Positions 40,201-51,787 of a stretch of 64,000 nt of DNA are shown here, in pieces. Origin of the DNA: Tolypocladium sp. Sup5 PDA-1. Taxonomy: Eukaryota > Ascomycota > Sordariomycetes > Hypocreales > Ophiocordycipitaceae. Where the stretch lies: contig JPHH03000014.1 of the NCBI GenBank assembly GCA_000750105.3, positions 372,001 to 436,000 on the forward strand, read 5' to 3'. Under the pieces are notes generated by a model. It was not told where the DNA came from, searched no databases, and saw nothing but the letters and a program-made list of their open reading frames with translations. Within the stretch, counting starts at the first letter, position 1. Every line of letters starts with the position of its first letter. A program made the translations under genes and the position numbers.

Positions 40201-40399
40201 GGGGGACATTCGAGGCGCCTCCTCACCAGCAAGCTGCCATATTCCTTCTCGAACCGGTGCAGCCGTTTCGCAGGGTCCTTGGCCTGGTCCTGGCGAGAGG
40301 TGCCCGAGGACAGGGGGCTCAACAAGCGCGACCACTGTCGAGCGGTCAGTCTCGAGCATCCATCCAGCGGCAAGGGGCGCTGCAGCTCACAAAGTCCAT
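37285..40399 (-). CDS. FHIP-like (FHF complex, RAI16-type) protein
   Basis: Resembles the FHF-complex Hook-interacting proteins, which link Hook and dynein to early endosomes in filamentous fungi. Exons 40391-40399 (only MDF), 40227-40334 and 37285-40158 join in frame to about 996 aa. The N-terminus then reads MDFWSRLLSPLSS, followed by RLHRFEKEYGSLL, LEIRLQELTNILSDESRRPL and IYVPIGKIATTSYNEWIIK. This N-terminal core and the long helical middle (LLYIIEAASSSAALEQWIVE; EHFQVIFLQQLLYVASK) are typical of the family. The C-terminal half is disordered and rich in Ser, Pro and acidic residues, with PSLDEVLRTGSPSRPS. The 9-nt first exon is the weakest part of the model. Cytosolic. Confidence 0.8.
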
Positions 40400-41392
40400 T
40401 TCGGCGCCGCAGTCGCAGTCATCTCCAGGGCAGATATGGCGAGAAGCACGGCAGGCTCACGAGGGTCGGCGAAGGCGGCGGATTTCAGGATGCATGAAGC
40501 TGGGCTGTCTCATCTGTCGCGGAATTAATGGATCGTCTTCCATTGGATGTCGGCAGACGCGTGCCTGACTAGGTACGGGCTGCGGGACCCTGGCGCTGGA
40601 GTGTAGGGTAAGCGGGTCTGCGGGGACCAAGGGACCTCGAATATCCGACTACACGACGTCACTCTCCTTTGACAACAACGCAACGACTTCAAAGTCCAAA
40701 CCGCATGTCAGACACCCTGTATTTGTCAAGTGTTTCCTTACCTGCTGCACCTGAGATAATTGTTGCTGAAAACAGTTCATCGGCTGCCGGCACAGTGGAA
40801 GTTCAGAATGTAGACCTCGAAAGCGGCTGTGTAACAAAACAACTTCACTCAAACAGTCTGCGTTACGCTGCAGCATTGTCTACCTCACTTCAGCACTTTT
40901 GAACAGATCCTAGATTTCTTAGCATATTCATGTGGTTATTTTCAGTTTCTCAGGCTTGGCTACGATGACGAAGCCAGTTGAGCAGTGAGCAGCGCCAGCA
41001 TACGTCCTATGTAACGACATTCAGAAACCCAAAGCATGCTTCCCGTTTCTTGGAATAACGCGTGGAAAGACATTGCTTATCAATAAATCCAATAGCCCTA
41101 GAAGGTGCCACTGAGTTACAGAAACCTCAGGCAAACTTGCTGCTGGTGTGAACAGGACTTACAGGTCAGACCATGCGCACGTGCAGCCGTCGCCTGGCAG
41201 CTGGCAACCGCGCTTCCAGCACAGCAACCGCCCCATAAACCTACCACTTTCGTGTTTCCCTTGCCCCCGCATACTTGAATCCTTCATCTATCTACATCTC
41301 CATCAAGTTGCAGCGCAACTTAAGTCCCCCAAATAACCCTACAACATCGCAACTACCCCCCCAAACACCATCCCACGAAGCCACAAGCCACC
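40400..41392. other. Divergent intergenic region
   Basis: About 1 kb between the FHIP-like gene and the 199-aa gene. Open frames at 40649-40902 occur on both strands and are not convincing. The right end is a C/A-rich leader before 41393. Confidence 0.5.
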
Positions 41393-41992
41393 ATGACCAA
41401 GAACAACAAGTCCGGCTTGGCCTCCTGGCTGCCCCAGATATTCTTTTATGCTCGGCGACGCAACAGCACTGCTTTAGGGTGCGATGCTCACTCTCCCGAC
41501 CAGGAAGCCCAGGCTCCCATCCGCCAGCCCAGAGGCCCCCCTGGCTTCGGACCCAACGGCGAGCCCCCCGCTGACCGCTCCGCCGAGCGCGAGCAGGGCT
41601 TCAAGTGGTTCCAGCAGAAGGCTGCCGCTAAGGTTGCGGCTGCCAAGAAGCATGACGAGAAGGTCGCCGCCGAGAACTCTGATGAGAAGGGTATCCCTGC
41701 TGCTGAGCGGGCTGATCTCACAGCCATGGCCCGCGCCCCCCTCGAGCAGAAGCCAGGCCAGGTCCAGGACCAGGCTCTCGATGCCGAGATGGCGGTGGAC
41801 AGCCGCGACGTCCAGTCCGGCAAGGAGGTATGTGCCGCCATCCAGCGCGACATACTGCTGAAGCAGGAGACTGACGCGCGCATGGCGCACTACGCCAGCC
41901 TGATCAAGGACACACCTAGCTACATCGACAACGCGGACAACGAGTCCACCATAGCAAACGCCTCCAATGATGACGGCGACAAGCGCGAGTAA
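41393..41992 (+). CDS. Hypothetical 199-aa charged protein
   Basis: Unrecognised. Single exon, start in a strong context (CCACCATGACC). The N-terminus is short and hydrophobic-aromatic (GLASWLPQIFFYARRR). A Gly/Pro-rich segment (RGPPGFGPNGEPP), an Ala/Lys-rich helix (FQQKAAAKVAAAKKHDEK) and an acidic C-terminus follow. It is predicted mainly disordered or helical, with no signal peptide by my reading. Codon use is like that of neighbouring genes, which supports a real gene. Confidence 0.6.
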   Translation: MTKNNKSGLASWLPQIFFYARRRNSTALGCDAHSPDQEAQAPIRQPRGPPGFGPNGEPPADRSAEREQGFKWFQQKAAAKVAAAKKHDEKVAAENSDEKGIPAAERADLTAMARAPLEQKPGQVQDQALDAEMAVDSRDVQSGKEVCAAIQRDILLKQETDARMAHYASLIKDTPSYIDNADNESTIANASNDDGDKRE

Positions 41993-42461
41993 ACAGTCGT
42001 GGCTGTTGAACGAGCGACAGTATGTGCCTTTCGCCCAGGATTGTCTTTGAAAACAGAAGCGCTGACTTTTATGCTTAGTTCCCCCGGTTGTTTTCGGAAC
42101 TTTGAAAACAAGGTTGTTTGCCTAGGTTGTGGTTGTCTGTTCTCGAGTTTGCTGGGGAGTCACGGTATTGTCTGTTGCTTGGAGGTTGGAATCTCCGGTT
42201 TCGTTTGGTAGCCTCGGGTTACATTAGCTTATGCAATAACACATGGATCGCACAGTCGTTGACGTGTTTATCGTGTTTCATATCGACGCCTGTACTGACG
42301 CTTTGCTGTTGTGGTGTTGTATGAGAAAGCAGCCATTGCCTATCGGGACATGTCACGGAACGACGTCATAATCTCAGAAACGCATCTTCATTCCTTTAAA
42401 CAACCGCTATTCCAACACACTCCTCAGTACCAAGCTACATAGCCACGGCCCTCTCAAGCCA
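41993..42461. other. Convergent 3' intergenic region
   Basis: T/G-rich sequence between two convergent stop codons; probable 3' UTRs, no gene supported. Confidence 0.5.
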
Positions 42462-45377
42462 TCAGGTTGGACTCGGCGGATCACCCACGCTCCCACTGCC
42501 GCTGCTGCCACTGCTCCCACTTGCGCCAATCCTTCTACCAAAGGCGGGCTGTGGTCGCTGATGCACCCTAGCGGGCGGAGACCGCGACCCTTCATCACTA
42601 GCCTCTGTAAAGCCACTGACGTCGCTCAGCATGCTCGAGCTACGGCCCCTGGCCTTTGCACCACGTGGCTCAAAGGGGATGGCCATCAGAGGTGGTTGCC
42701 AGGCCGAGATGCTGGGGGGCCCGGATGGAGCAGAGATCGGCGGGAGCATGTCGCTAGAGGAGGCTGCCCAGAGGCCAGTAGGATAATGCGGCTGAGCGGT
42801 AGGGTTTGGATTCCATGGGCTCGACTGCTGATACGACGGATGACCTGCTTCGGGGATCATGACGGGGTTGACATCCAAGGGCATCCCGTTCGATGGGTTC
42901 AGGTATCCTTGAAAAGCCTGCAGCTGGGCCTGGAGGCTGCGAAGATGCTCTCTGCGCCCGTTGTTGGTGGCAATGACATGCCCAAGGCGCTCCGAGTAGT
43001 TGTTCTCAATCGCAGCCGCTTGCTCCAGCCACCTGGCTCGTTCCTGTCTCCGCCGTTCCGCCTCGTCCAAGCCGCGGTTGTTGGCGTCGGTGATGTTGGC
43101 AAGCTCATTCTCAACCTTGGCGATTCGCGTGGCGATCTTGTTGCGTCGGGTGTTGAGGTTAGACTTTTCCACCTCCTTCTCCTTGACCTCGGTCTCCAGC
43201 TGCGATTTATGCTCCTTGAATTGTTTCTGCGCCGCGTCAAAGACCTTCTTCTCAGCAGAGTAGGCCCGTTCCGCCTTCTTCTTACGGTCAGTCAGCTCAG
43301 GCGCGGTGTCGAAATTCTTGAGCTGCTCGGAGAGGCGTTCCGTGTCTCGTTCAGCCTGGGCCTTTTGCGTCTCCTGCTGTCGAATCTTTTGCTTGTACTT
43401 TTCGTCGCTGTTCCCGGCAGACGAAAGCTGGTTGTCAGCGAGCTCGTTTTCCTTCTTGAGAGCATTGGTGCGGGTCTTCCACTCCTTGCGCCAGGACTTG
43501 AGTCGGTTCTTTTCGTCGGCGAGTTTGGCCTCGGCAGCTGCAATGGAGGTTCGGAGAGTAGTCGCGGGCGAATCTGGGCGGAGAGGTTGCTGGCCGTTGG
43601 GTAAACCGGGGGACATGGGGTCGTGTTCCCGCAGAGGTTCCTTAACCGTGCGGATACTTGTCGTAAACAAAACCTTGTCGGTCCGAGTGTCCACAAACTC
43701 GCAAACATACTTGGAGGCTGGCCGCAAGCCGTATATATCGCCAGTCCACTTTGGTCCCTCTGTGCACTCTTCATCGGACTCTTGGACCGGGAAGATGCGC
43801 GTGGGCTGCCAAAATGCGTTGTTGATTCTGACGTAAAACGGCTTTGACGTATCCACGCCGGCTGGCCGAGCCCCATGCCCATTGACTTTCGATGGCACAT
43901 GAGAGTCGTCGTCGGGATCGGGGAAGTGGCTGGTGTTGAAGCAGACTTCGTCGCTACCAATGTACGAAATCCAAATCTGTTTCGGCTGCCGGTTAAAGGA
44001 AGGGGCATTTCCCGAGTTGTGAATATCTCGCTTGTCAGAGCCGCTCGACCCTCCACCCCAGCTCGAAAGTTCAAACTCCTTAATGGCAACAATCTTGGTA
44101 CTGGCCAGTGCGGCCCATAGGGGTTGTTGCAAGCGTACTTGCGCGCTCTGTTTCCTTCGTTTCTTCGTCATGGTCGCTGGATTCGACACCGTAGGGAGCC
44201 CGGCCTCCGTATCAAGGGCGCTAAAGGCACTGTCGTGGGGTGAATCGGTCGTTGATGTGCCGCCCACGGCGCTTGTCCCGCCTGAGCCGGCATTCTTCCC
44301 AGCCTCCGGGTCCCCAATGCCAGCTGTCGAGTTGAACCTTTCACGCTTCAGGTACCACTCTCGAATGTATCGCACGATGCCCTGGGTTAGGATGTGAATA
44401 GCCAGGATACTCTGAATCCATCCATGCGTATCTCTCTTATCGTACGGGGCAGTCGTGGGATAGAACGAGTCGTTGAACACGGCGGGCATGCGCCACGCAT
44501 CAGGGACATGGCGCGCCACTCGAGGCCAGTAGACTTTCGAGGCCCGGATCAGCTTGTGCAGCAAGACCCAGGTGAAGCAAGCGGTAACGCCCCTCGAAGT
44601 GCCATCCTTCGCGTTGGTGCCGCCCCCGAGCGTGACCGCGATGACGGGTTTGGCAAAGTCGAGCATGAAATCCTGGATGGGCGGCCATAGGAACACCCAT
44701 ATCAGGAAGAAGAAGAAGTCCATGCACATGACCGTTCCGAGCGAAGGCGTATGCGAGTTGCCGTCCAGCATGTCGCCAAAGTTGAAGTTCAAGCCGGCTC
44801 TGTTGGCGACGGGGGGGACAAAGGTGAGGGAGGCGAATATCAGATATACAAAGCTGAGGGACAGGTACGGAATATGCATGAGGATGACGAGGATGGCGAG
44901 GGTGTCTTGCACGGGCAAGGACCGGACGACGGTAGCGGCGAGCTCGAGGGGGCCAGAGTCGCGGTGGACGTCGACATTCTTCATGGCGTTTACGTCGATC
45001 TGGCGGTGGCCGCCGTCGACGACGCCGTTGGTGCCCATGTTGGAGCCGGACGACTCGGAAGACGTCTCGGAGTCGCTGCCGAGGGAGTCCCTACGAAGGG
45101 CATCGCTGGATCGGTTGTCGGGCCCTGAGGCGGTGGCGTCGGGGTGGTTCTTGGAGCAGGCGAGGCCGTTGAGGCCGTTGGCCGGGCGCGGCGGCGGAGA
45201 CGGCCCTGCGTGGCTCGCGCCAGGGTCGGGGGACCTCGCAGAGCCGTCGAGATGGCCGTGGCTCTTCTTGGCCGAGATTCGCTTCCCAGGGCCTACAAGC
45301 CCATTGTCGTGCCTCGAGTCGCGGTGCCCTGCGGCGGCGCCTTGCTGTCGCTTGCCCGAGCCTGACGCGCGAGGCAT
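42462..45377 (-). CDS. acrB: AcrB-like ubiquitination network protein
   Basis: Closely resembles the Aspergillus AcrB family, linked genetically to the CreB deubiquitinase and to acriflavine resistance. Product 971 aa from the ATG at 45377; the frame extends 7 codons to a GTG only. The N-terminus is disordered. About residues 155-260 contain membrane-spanning stretches (LAILVILMHIPYLSLSFVYL; TVMCMDFFFFLIWVFLWPP), followed by a further hydrophobic segment. A globular middle (QIWISYIGSDEVCFNTSHFP) leads to a long coiled coil (about 620-850) rich in Lys, Glu and Gln. The tail is Pro/Ser-rich and ends GSSGSSGSGSVGDPPSPT. Identification rests on overall architecture and remembered family features. 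Confidence 0.75.
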   Translation of the reverse strand: MPRASGSGKRQQGAAAGHRDSRHDNGLVGPGKRISAKKSHGHLDGSARSPDPGASHAGPSPPPRPANGLNGLACSKNHPDATASGPDNRSSDALRRDSLGSDSETSSESSGSNMGTNGVVDGGHRQIDVNAMKNVDVHRDSGPLELAATVVRSLPVQDTLAILVILMHIPYLSLSFVYLIFASLTFVPPVANRAGLNFNFGDMLDGNSHTPSLGTVMCMDFFFFLIWVFLWPPIQDFMLDFAKPVIAVTLGGGTNAKDGTSRGVTACFTWVLLHKLIRASKVYWPRVARHVPDAWRMPAVFNDSFYPTTAPYDKRDTHGWIQSILAIHILTQGIVRYIREWYLKRERFNSTAGIGDPEAGKNAGSGGTSAVGGTSTTDSPHDSAFSALDTEAGLPTVSNPATMTKKRRKQSAQVRLQQPLWAALASTKIVAIKEFELSSWGGGSSGSDKRDIHNSGNAPSFNRQPKQIWISYIGSDEVCFNTSHFPDPDDDSHVPSKVNGHGARPAGVDTSKPFYVRINNAFWQPTRIFPVQESDEECTEGPKWTGDIYGLRPASKYVCEFVDTRTDKVLFTTSIRTVKEPLREHDPMSPGLPNGQQPLRPDSPATTLRTSIAAAEAKLADEKNRLKSWRKEWKTRTNALKKENELADNQLSSAGNSDEKYKQKIRQQETQKAQAERDTERLSEQLKNFDTAPELTDRKKKAERAYSAEKKVFDAAQKQFKEHKSQLETEVKEKEVEKSNLNTRRNKIATRIAKVENELANITDANNRGLDEAERRRQERARWLEQAAAIENNYSERLGHVIATNNGRREHLRSLQAQLQAFQGYLNPSNGMPLDVNPVMIPEAGHPSYQQSSPWNPNPTAQPHYPTGLWAASSSDMLPPISAPSGPPSISAWQPPLMAIPFEPRGAKARGRSSSMLSDVSGFTEASDEGSRSPPARVHQRPQPAFGRRIGASGSSGSSGSGSVGDPPSPT

Positions 45378-48283
45378 GCGCAGCTGCGTTGCTCCCACTG
45401 TGCTGTCCTGCAGACCCGGCAGCCTGGACTAGGGCAGGGCCAGTAGCGGAAGCAGCGGGACAGGAAGCGGGCACTCGTTGGATGGATCCAGGGCAGCGGT
45501 TCGCTGGTCGTCGGCGGCGGCGACGGCGGGTTCGCGGGGAGGAACCTCGGAAATGAACGAGGCAACTATCGAGGGACGGTGACGGGCCGGCTAGGGGAGA
45601 TTGCTCGGGCGGCGGCGCAGAGACAGGAGGCGGCGTCTCTCTCCGTGGTCGGGGCTGGTGGTGATGGTGTTTTGGGTGGAAGAAGAAGCGGGTGAGATGG
45701 GCCGTTTGTCGTGGAGGTTCCAAGATTTTCCACCAGGGAAGGGCAGGTGGGAAGGAACGATGGGAGTTACGGAACGGGAATAACGCCGCCGGGGCCCGCT
45801 GGGGCGCCCTTCCACAGCGCTGTTCCAGGCAAGAGGTGCACGCTACGGCGGGCCCTGGCTTGCCTGGGCGCTGGACAGGCTGGATCTGCCCTCGGCAGGC
45901 GCTACCTAGGCGGGGCGCTAGACGGGGTGGAGATCGGCTCTGGTTTTAGTGGAGGTGCAACGTCCAGGTTTGTAGCATGGAAGTACTGTAGCTCTGCGAC
46001 TAATGCTGTGCTCGGTGTCAGCAGCCAGTGTGCATCATGCCCTGCGCATGTGCGTCTCAGCCGGAGATATGGTGGGCTGCTATGAGTGAGTAAGGCGGCC
46101 GTCATGGCCATTGACGATTGTTTTTCTGGTCTGCTCTACGCCGAAGCCCAGCATTCGCTTGGCTTGCCAAACATTGTGGCCTACGGGGTCTGGCATTGAT
46201 GCTCGCCCTTGGAATGAACTACATAGATGGAGCAGGGGATGACGACGACCGCCGTCACGGCCGGCGGTTGCGGTGCCTCCCTACCTTGGTACCTTGGCCA
46301 CCTGAGCATTGCTTCAGTCATTCATCGCCCGTCTCCCATTCAAACGCAGCTGCCAATGGACTCCGACCGAGCGGATATGCTATGGTTGTCTGTTGCCGCA
46401 GCTCCAGACAACCGAGAGCCTGAATGTCCACTGCCTGTCCGCATCGCGTGACAACTCACCGCGTGTCTCACAGTCTATTACTTGTCGAACCCTCCCCATC
46501 CGTTGTTTCCACCCCGCACCGCAGAAAGAAAGCACATCGGCAACGTTTGTATCTGTCGTGCCTCGAGCAGCTTGGAATGTCTGCACAGCATCCGGCTGCA
46601 CGTACCGGTATAGCCGGCGGCCCAATCACTCGGCCGCCAGGGTGCCGGCCAACCACAGCCCGTGGCGCCCGTTATAGCTTTCCATTCCTGGCCGACGCTG
46701 CCGGGGCGTTTCAAGATGCACCGCAACCAACTGGTCGCGTCCGCCTGGGCGATTCGTTTGGGTTCGCTGGGCTGGAGTCCCGTGCTTGTTTCCTTTTCGC
46801 TTTGTTCCCTGGCGTCTCGACAGAAAGGCCCGCCGTCGCGCCCTGCGGACTGCAGAAGGCTGCTGCATTGCCGAGGCACGGCCCCGAAGCTCAGATGAAC
46901 CCGACGACCGACGTGTGTTCTCTCGCTGCAGAGCAACAACGCATCCATCACGCACGGTGCCTTGTGCCCGCTTGCCCGCCCACCTGGCACTCGCTAAAAT
47001 AGAACACAGATACTCCGTATGGAGCCGCCCCATCGCCTCTATTCATCTGCCATCCAATCCACTGCTATCACCTGCCATCGGTGGAGTCTCATCGCCCGCA
47101 CCGGGCCTGCATCCAGTGAGCGCCGAGTCGCCGACCTTCCCCACTGCCGATCATATCGGCTTTCGCCCGGGGCTTGATGCTTGTCTGCGCTGTCAATTTG
47201 CTCACGAGAGACGCAGAAGAGGTGACACAAAACGCTCATTGACCATTGTCCACATGGCAGGGCGAGGGGCCATCTGGCATGGTATTGGCCAAGCGCGTGC
47301 TGCGATGCCACCTCGCCGTCCACTAGCCCACGGCCGATCTCCTCATCGTGTGCCGGCCGATATTACACCAGCGTCCAAGGCTGTTCCTGACCGCCGTTCC
47401 GCCTCCGTCGATTCAAAGCCGGTGGCTGGGCGTGACAGACTACGCCTCTTTAATATCGTGACATGCCCACGAAATTCTCCGACCAAGGCGCCATCCCGTC
47501 TGCCCCAGCCGCCTTGTTATGCACTCCCCTGCCCCCAACGCCCACAGCCTTCATCGCAACGTCAACACCACATGCCGCTCTGCACCGCAGTTGGCAATTG
47601 TAACGAGCCAGTGGGCAGCTGGCGGACCCCCACCGCCGTTAGTTAGCTACCCCTCCATCGGCAGTTGCCCTCGTGCGGGTCATCCCAAGAAGTCGTGATG
47701 CATGCGTGGTGGCGTGATGCTATGGCCAATTGCCTCTTCATTGGCCGCTGCAGCGACGTCGTCAGCGAAGCTACGATTGGTGGCCTACTCGTCCGTACCT
47801 AGTCATACTATTCGTCCAGCAGTGCTTCGTACAATTGATCGACTAATACCTATTGTAGGTACGCTGCATCGTCGACCGGCGCCGAGTTGCCGGGCCCGGC
47901 CCCATCAGCACCTATGACCCGTCCTGCGACCTTCCTGGACGGGTCAATGATGTCCGGTCATCTGGCCTGTATCCCAGATAAGGCGGATAAGCGCCTCTCG
48001 GCTGACGGCAGGGTTGGCTGGGGATGTACGCCTCCCCCGCTGACATCAGCTCCGTTGCCTACCTAAGTCGCGTGTGTAATACTTCGTACATCTCGAAAGG
48101 AGAAAAACGATGCCACTCACCACAGTCTTACACCTGCCTCCCAGTGCACTGATTGGTTCAGAGCAGATCCCTACAGTAGTCCAGGCATGAAGCGCATGCA
48201 ATTCCATCCAAGGGGGGTATCTTGTCTATTCTACTGTACAAAAGAGCCGAGCTCTACTCTTCCCAACATCCATTGACCGTTCC
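45378..48283. other. Long intergenic region upstream of acrB-like gene
   Basis: About 2.9 kb. The first 400 bases are compositionally biased (G/A-rich on +) and probably form the promoter and leader of the acrB-like gene. A 286-codon frame at 46786-47646 has no motif, an Arg/Pro/Ser/His-rich composition and no good start context, so it is not called. Nothing else is supported. Confidence 0.45.
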
Positions 48284-49269
48284 TTAGCCTGCAAACTCGG
48301 CAGCATCCGCGCCCTCACCCCCAGTTGCCCTGAAGTACATCTTGCCGCCCTCATAGCACCCCAGATACAGCCCGTTCCCAACCGCAGCCGCCACGCAGGT
48401 CAACGCAAACCCCCGAAAGAAGCCCGGCACGCCCTCCGTCCTCAGTATCCCCTTCGCGACCGTCAACGGGCCGCCGGCTCGTGGGCGCGCGCCCCTGCCT
48501 GCCACGCCGTCAAACAGGACGCTCCCGGCCGCGAGCCTCATCCGTGTCTTGACCACGTCGACGGGCACAAACAGACACGCCACCAGCCCGCCCGCCAGAC
48601 CGGCGCTCGCCGCACTCGCCTCGACCCGCCGCGCGATGCTCTCCCCGTCCCCCCTGTTGTCCAGCAGCGCCCCCTTGAACAGCTCGTACAGGCAAAACGT
48701 CAGGCATGTGCCCGGAAGGTGAGCCGCCACAAGCGCCGTGTACCCGGCCCACAGGCGCGCCGGCCGCCGCGCGAAGCGGCCCATGACCGCCGCCGTGTGC
48801 GACCGCGTCCCCGGGCGCAGGTCCTCGGCGCGCGACACCTGCGCGTTCTGCTTGAGCACCTCGGCGGGGCAGACGATGGCGCAAGCCACGACCTCGCCGG
48901 CCGCGCTGCCGAGCGCCGGGGCCAGCGCCGCGGGCACGTATGCGTAGTCCCGGAGCTCGGCGCTGATGCCCTCGTAAGCCGTGAAGAAGGCGGCCGCGGC
49001 GGGCACCCCCGCGACGACCGTCGGCCCGAAGCCCTGGTAGAGGCCGCGGAAGAAGGTCCGGCGGTGGGAGCCGTCGAGGGCCTTGTACTGCGTGGTGTAG
49101 CTGGGCGACTGGATGCGGGTGATGAGTGTCTCGACGGGGTGGATGACGACGTCGGTCGTCAACGTCGCCAGCGTGGCCGCCTGATGCTCGTTAGTTGCCT
49201 TGACCTATCAATGATGTCCGATGTAGCATTCCGTACCTGCCAAACCTTAGCGCCATCGCCAAAAGACAT
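48284..49269 (-). CDS. Mitochondrial carrier, SAM-carrier-like
   Basis: An inner-membrane solute carrier of the SLC25 family with three tandem repeats. Exon 49237-49269 (MSFGDGAKVWQ) joins exon 48284-49180 through a GTACGG...CATCAG intron to give 309 aa. Repeat signatures: HPVETLITR, CPAEVLKQNAQ and VPVDVVKTRMR. FRGLYQGFGPTVVAGVPAAAAFF, and the Glu-Val-Leu-Lys-Gln form of the second signature, recall S-adenosylmethionine carriers (Pet8/SLC25A26). The substrate remains inference. The third repeat carries a Gly/Arg-rich insertion (AGRGARPRAGGP). A TATATAA box lies 71 nt upstream. Confidence 0.87.
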
Positions 49270-49339
49270 GGACAACTGCAGCACACGGTGAGTGATGAGT
49301 CCGAAGAGTAGTGCCCAACGTGGCTTTCACGCGCGCTCG

Positions 49340-49346
49340 TTATATA
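49340..49346 (-). promoter_or_regulatory. Putative TATA box of the mitochondrial carrier
   Basis: TATATAA on the minus strand, about 70 nt upstream of the ATG at 49269. Confidence 0.45.
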
Positions 49347-49505
49347 AAGCTGCTGCCCCACCGGCGCCCGCGGGCCGGGATGTCTCGAGCCTGCATGTAA
49401 TACTCAGCCACCATCTACGTGTCTTGTCTCTGCAGCTTGTATATACAGACAATAGGCTCGTGTGAGATACGGCATCATGGCCGCAATTCATCATCCGCCA
49501 ATGTC

Positions 49506-50500
49506 CTATTCCACCCCGTCTAGACCACGCTTCAACACCTCCTCTGCCCTCTCCGCCCAAACCTCCCTCTCCAGCTGCCACAACGGCCGCAGCACCTTGT
49601 CCAGCACCTCCTCCCGCCCCCGCTTCGTCAAGTCCCCATCAGCGGCCCTCCGCTTGTCTCGGCCCCAAACCGGCTTCATCGCCTCGGAGGCGTCCGCCTC
49701 GCCATGGTGCAGGATCACGTAGTCCACGCGTGCCGCGCCGACGTAGTCCCCCGTGCCGGCGGTGTAGAAGCGCGCCTCGCCGACGGCGTGCCCGCGGGTG
49801 CGGTCGATGCGGATGGTGGCGAAGGAGTCGATGGGGAGGTGGCGTGGGCCCGAAGCGGTTTCCTGGGCCGGAATGTTAGTATCTACTGAGAGGAAGACTG
49901 GAGCGTATGAGTTCGGGGGACGTACGAAGACGGTGCCGTTTGGAGGGGGCGATCCGGGTATTACGACTTGCGTCTCTTGTATATGAACCTTTCCTAATGC
50001 CGGCTGCACCTCTGATATCTGCGTCTCGAGCATCTCCCGAAACCGCGCCGTCGCCATCCGCAGCAGGGCCTCTGGTTTAATCACCCCAGCCTACACCACT
50101 CGTCAGCCATACGTCCAGGTCAACCGTAGTATAAGGGACATATACTCACCCTCGTCTCATCCACAGTCTCAAACAAATCCCCCCTCCCCAGCCTCCCCTC
50201 CCTCCTCCTCTCGCCGCCGCCGTCCTCGCCGCCCATCCTCGCCGCCGCGCCGCCCAGCCCTCCCCACGCAACGACCTGCCGCACCATGTCCCCGATGCGC
50301 CGTGTCTGCCGTGGCGTCGCGCCCGCAAACACCAGCACGCCGAGGTCGTGGTACAGGTGCAGGACGCTCCGCTGCGCGGCGTGCGCGTCCACGACGCCGC
50401 ACCCGATGGGCACCTCGGCCTGGCGCCGGGGCCGCAGCGCGGGGAAGCGCCGGAGAGTTGGGAAGACTTGCAGCGCGGGGGGGAGGCGCGGGGCCGGCAT
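49506..50500 (-). CDS. Unknown two-exon protein, possible mitochondrial leader
   Basis: Not recognised. Exons 50150-50500 and 49506-50090 join in phase 0 (GTGAGT donor, GTGTAG acceptor) to give 311 aa. The N-terminus MPAPRLPPALQVFPTLRRFP is rich in Arg and hydrophobic residues without acids, which would suit a mitochondrial presequence. A segment RSVLHLYHDLGVLVFAGATP precedes a Gly/Arg-rich linker. Exon 2 has PEALLRMATARFREMLETQ, a VFVRPPNSYAPVFLSVDTNI stretch and a basic C-terminal helix. Neighbours include a mitochondrial carrier and a LYR protein, but no functional link is implied. Confidence 0.65.
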
Positions 50501-50766
50501 CGTGGCGATCGGTGCGTGTGGAGGAGGCGAAGCGATGGAGCTGCGAGAGGAGGGGGGCCGAGATGTTGGATGGAAGATGGGGGCCAGACTTTCGCGATGG
50601 CGCAATTTGGCGCTCTGGGGTAGCTGTTGGAGCTCACTCGGCCTTGCAGGTTAATAGTGGGACCTGGACTAGAGTCACTACGAAGTAGTTAGACCCCTCC
50701 ACGAAACGACATCATGGACGGAGCTGCAAGTGCCAGAACTTGCACCATGCATCTCCACGCCGCGAC

Positions 50767-51092
50767 ATGTCAAGCCCAAACCCCGAGCTGAGACGGCAAG
50801 TCATTGCCATCTACAAAGGTCAGCCTCTCCGTTCCTTAACCAACGGCCACCACTGACATCCACGCAGAGCTCCTCTACCTGGGGCGAGAGTATCCCCTCG
50901 GCTTCGGCTATTTCCGCCCGCGGCTGCACAAGGCCTTCATCTCGCGCGCCGCAGAGCGCGACGAGGCCAACATCCGCGCGGGCATTGCGCAGGCCGAGTA
51001 CGTCAAGAAGGGTACGTGGAACTCCGGAAGCTAAAGGCATAGAGTGAGACTTGCACTGACACAACGTCGACACAGAGATTGAAGCATTGTAA
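50767..51092 (+). CDS. Small LYR-motif protein
   Basis: A 70-aa protein split over three exons: 50767-50818, 50868-51011 and 51076-51092. The junctions complete codons exactly: K-E before LLYLGREYP and K-K-E before IEAL-stop. The LLYLGREYPLG motif early in the protein, followed by a basic helix (FRPRLHKAFISR) and an acidic/Ala-rich helix (ANIRAGIAQAEYVKKE), matches the LYRM family, most like the ETF-regulating LYRM5/ETFRF1 subgroup. Such proteins act in the mitochondrial matrix with the acyl carrier protein. No cleavable leader is seen, which is usual for the family. Confidence 0.85.
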
Positions 51093-51787
51093 GGCTCCCC
51101 TGCGCTTTTCGCACCCTGGATGGACCTGTGATATGTTCGTCTCTTTGAATCCCCAAAGCCATGTCGGACCAGACAGCTCGTTTGCATGCAGTATTCATAC
51201 ACTAGGAAACGCCCAGTACCATTACCCATATACCATCGTCATGACGCAGAGAAACCATTCTCTACCCTACAAACACCACCAGGCAGAGGAGATCCATCAA
51301 ACCATGCACTGCCAGAGTACCTATGCCAAATTCATCGTCACCATGCAATCTGTCCCTCCTCGACCCGTTTCATTCTCCCGTACCCGTTTACACCAGAATC
51401 ATTCCTTCTGCCGAACCAAAACACCGCCTGGCCTTTCCCTTCCGTAATATCCGGCCGCGTCCCACGATAAACACAGGCTAACGGCTCGAGGGTATAGGTA
51501 CTACTTGAAACGATACCGCACATTGAGGAAGAGGTACGATGCAAACGCCTGATCGATCATGGTTTGTGTATGATGTATGTGTGGGTAAAAAGCAGAGGCT
51601 GTAGTCGTCGGTGCGGACGTCAATGAGGGTGGATAGAGAGGTGCGTGGGTGCTTGTGAGCTGTTTCGCGGGCGTATCGTAACATCAGGCGTCGATGAGCC
51701 GAATAAACATCGGCTGGTCGTTTCCATCGCAAATCCTTTGTTGTGGTGACTTGACTTCTCTCGAAGCCACTCGCATCTCATCGTACT
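51093..51787. other. Convergent intergenic region
   Basis: About 0.7 kb between the LYR gene and the methyltransferase stop codon. Only short motif-free frames. Confidence 0.5.

Noticed and set aside
46786..47646. 286-codon open frame on +
   Set aside because: Composition is Arg/Pro/Ser/His-rich like read-through of GC-rich non-coding DNA, with no motif, no good start and overlapping frames on the other strand.
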